6,167 bases of DNA from Spongiibacteraceae bacterium. Its GTDB lineage: Bacteria; Pseudomonadota; Gammaproteobacteria; Pseudomonadales; PIVM01. Location: NCBI GenBank assembly GCA_030618505.1, contig JAUXDF010000203.1, positions 1 through 6,167 on the forward strand. The letters are read 5' to 3'. Every line of letters begins with the position of its first letter. The first letter of the stretch is position 1. Shown here one piece after another: positions 5,182 to 6,167 of this stretch. Made by a program: the position numbers and the translations under genes. The notes beneath the pieces are model-generated. The model worked only from the letters and a program-made list of their open reading frames with translations. It made no database searches and was not told where the DNA came from.

Positions 5182-6167
5182 AAAAAACTATACCTAAACA
5201 CCGCGCAAATAATGCATCTACCCAGCAACTCCATGCACGCATTACTATTGCTGATCGCACTGTTGCTGTTACTACCACTATCGGCTTTCGCCAACCCCAC
5301 GGCGAAAGTGGACAGAAACCGAATTGGCCTTGATGAAACCTTTCGCCTAACGATCAGTACCAACACCTCCTCCTTCTTTGGCGGTGGCCCCGACCTTTCC
5401 GTGCTTAATCAGGATTTTAAAGTGCTTGGCAAAAACCAAAGCAGCCGGCACTCGATTATCAACGGCCGCTCGGAATCAACCACGGAATGGAAGATCAGCC
5501 TGATGGCCAAGCGAGTGGGCAATATCGTGATCCCTCCCATCAAAGTGAATGACGAGAAAACCGCACCAATCGTAATGAAAGTCAGCAAGATGGCCCCCTC
5601 TAGTGCCGCGCAAGGTAACAAGATTTACGCTGAAGCGGAATTTGATCAGCAAGATGCCTATGTGCAATCACAACTGATTTTCACCCTGCGCCTGATCAGT
5701 GCGGTTAATCTGGTTAACCTTAACGTCGAAACACCCCAAATCCCCCAAGCCTTTGTTGAAAAACTCTCCGACAGCACCTATGAAAAAACCATCAACGGCC
5801 AACACTTTGGCGTCTACGAAATCAAATACGCCATCTTTCCTCAAACCAGCGGAGAGCTGAGCATTCCGCCGGTATTGTTCAGTGGCGCTGTGCCCCTGCG
5901 GCGCAATCGATCAGTCTTTGACCCTTTTAACGATCGAGGTAAGGCAGTCCGTTTGCGCAGCCCGGAGGCTAACATCACCATAAAGGAGAAAGCGCCAGGC
6001 TTTAGTGGCTCTCACTGGTTGCCAGGCAAACGTATTCAACTGGAAGAAAGCTGGAGTAAAACACCCGATCAACTGCAGGTGGGCGAATCAATTACCCGCA
6101 CCGTTAAAATGACTGCTATTGGATTAATGGCCGAACAGTTGCCACCGATCAGCACGCTCTCCCCCCC
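5179..6167 (+). CDS. batD: BatD-like oxygen-tolerance protein, 3'-truncated by the window edge
   Basis: The frame stays open from the ATG at 5179 to the window end: 329 complete codons and a partial one. BatD proteins usually run to about 550-600 residues, so the C-terminal part, including the expected membrane anchor, is missing. The N-terminus is a signal peptide: a basic n-region with KK, a Leu-rich core at 21-32 and an AFA site suggesting cleavage after residue 38. The mature part looks like successive beta-rich domains: about 40-135 (begins TAKVDRNRIGLDETFRLTI; includes DFKVLGKNQSS and GNIVIPPIKV), 147-270 (YVQSQLIFTLRL; GELSIPPVLFSG) and a third from about 286 (VGESITRTVKM, then GLMAEQLPP). 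This pattern is typical of BatD. The ATG shares one base with the batB/C stop (TGATG), so translation is probably coupled; in-frame ATGs at 5212 and 5233 are less likely starts. It likely acts on the periplasmic face with BatA and BatB. The mechanism is unknown. Confidence 0.9.
   Translation, partial: MKKLYLNTAQIMHLPSNSMHALLLLIALLLLLPLSAFANPTAKVDRNRIGLDETFRLTISTNTSSFFGGGPDLSVLNQDFKVLGKNQSSRHSIINGRSESTTEWKISLMAKRVGNIVIPPIKVNDEKTAPIVMKVSKMAPSSAAQGNKIYAEAEFDQQDAYVQSQLIFTLRLISAVNLVNLNVETPQIPQAFVEKLSDSTYEKTINGQHFGVYEIKYAIFPQTSGELSIPPVLFSGAVPLRRNRSVFDPFNDRGKAVRLRSPEANITIKEKAPGFSGSHWLPGKRIQLEESWSKTPDQLQVGESITRTVKMTAIGLMAEQLPPISTLSP

Noticed and set aside
5079..5333. 84-residue plus-strand frame across the batB/C-batD junction
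   Set aside because: It overlaps two well-supported genes in another frame and resembles no family.
4809..5366. 185-residue open frame on the minus strand
   Set aside because: It lies antisense to the Gln-rich tract and the batD start. It is kept open by biased codons, and its sequence shows no recognisable domain.

Overview
The window is one contiguous, co-directional (+ strand) gene cluster from a Gram-negative bacterium, most likely a gammaproteobacterium. The gene order and the way the proteins are built are typical of that class: MoxR ATPase, DUF58, DUF4381, BatA-type VWA, BatB-type VWA fused to a BatC-type TPR, then BatD. DUF4381 in this position and the BatB-BatC fusion are especially telling. 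The moderate G+C and the Gln/Ser/Asp/Glu-rich linker would suit a marine or environmental lineage, but I cannot name a genus from this sequence.

Layout: a 5'-truncated MoxR-family AAA+ ATPase (2-850, open at the left edge); a DUF58 protein (865-1812); a one-pass DUF4381 membrane protein (1828-2301); a membrane-anchored VWA protein, BatA-like (2298-3323); a BatB/BatC fusion with membrane segments, VWA, TPR and a long acidic Gln-rich tail (3347-5179); and a 3'-truncated BatD-like secreted or anchored protein (5179-6167, open at the right edge). Spacings are 14 bp, 15 bp, a 4-bp overlap, 23 bp and a 1-bp overlap. This is one operon with translational coupling at several junctions. Its promoter and terminator both lie outside the window. 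No tRNA, rRNA, mobile element, CRISPR array or internal terminator is visible, and no gene-free stretch exceeds 23 bp.

How the genes fit together: MoxR ATPases are thought to act as chaperones that work with VWA-domain partners, whose MIDAS metal sites bind target proteins. Here the cytoplasmic ATPase and DUF58 protein would work with inner-membrane VWA proteins. In BatA and BatB the VWA domain lies between the second and third membrane segments. DUF4381, the TPR/Gln-rich part and BatD add membrane and periplasmic components. Homologous clusters (Bat, 'Bacteroides aerotolerance') have been linked to oxygen and stress tolerance and to envelope integrity, but the client proteins are not settled.

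This is therefore a known but mechanistically under-described system, not a new one. The points most worth a second look are local: a duplicated start region with a 7-codon mini-ORF ahead of the batB/C gene, the 120-residue acidic Gln-rich linker that ends in a short conserved-looking basic motif, and a non-canonical MIDAS motif in the DUF58 protein.
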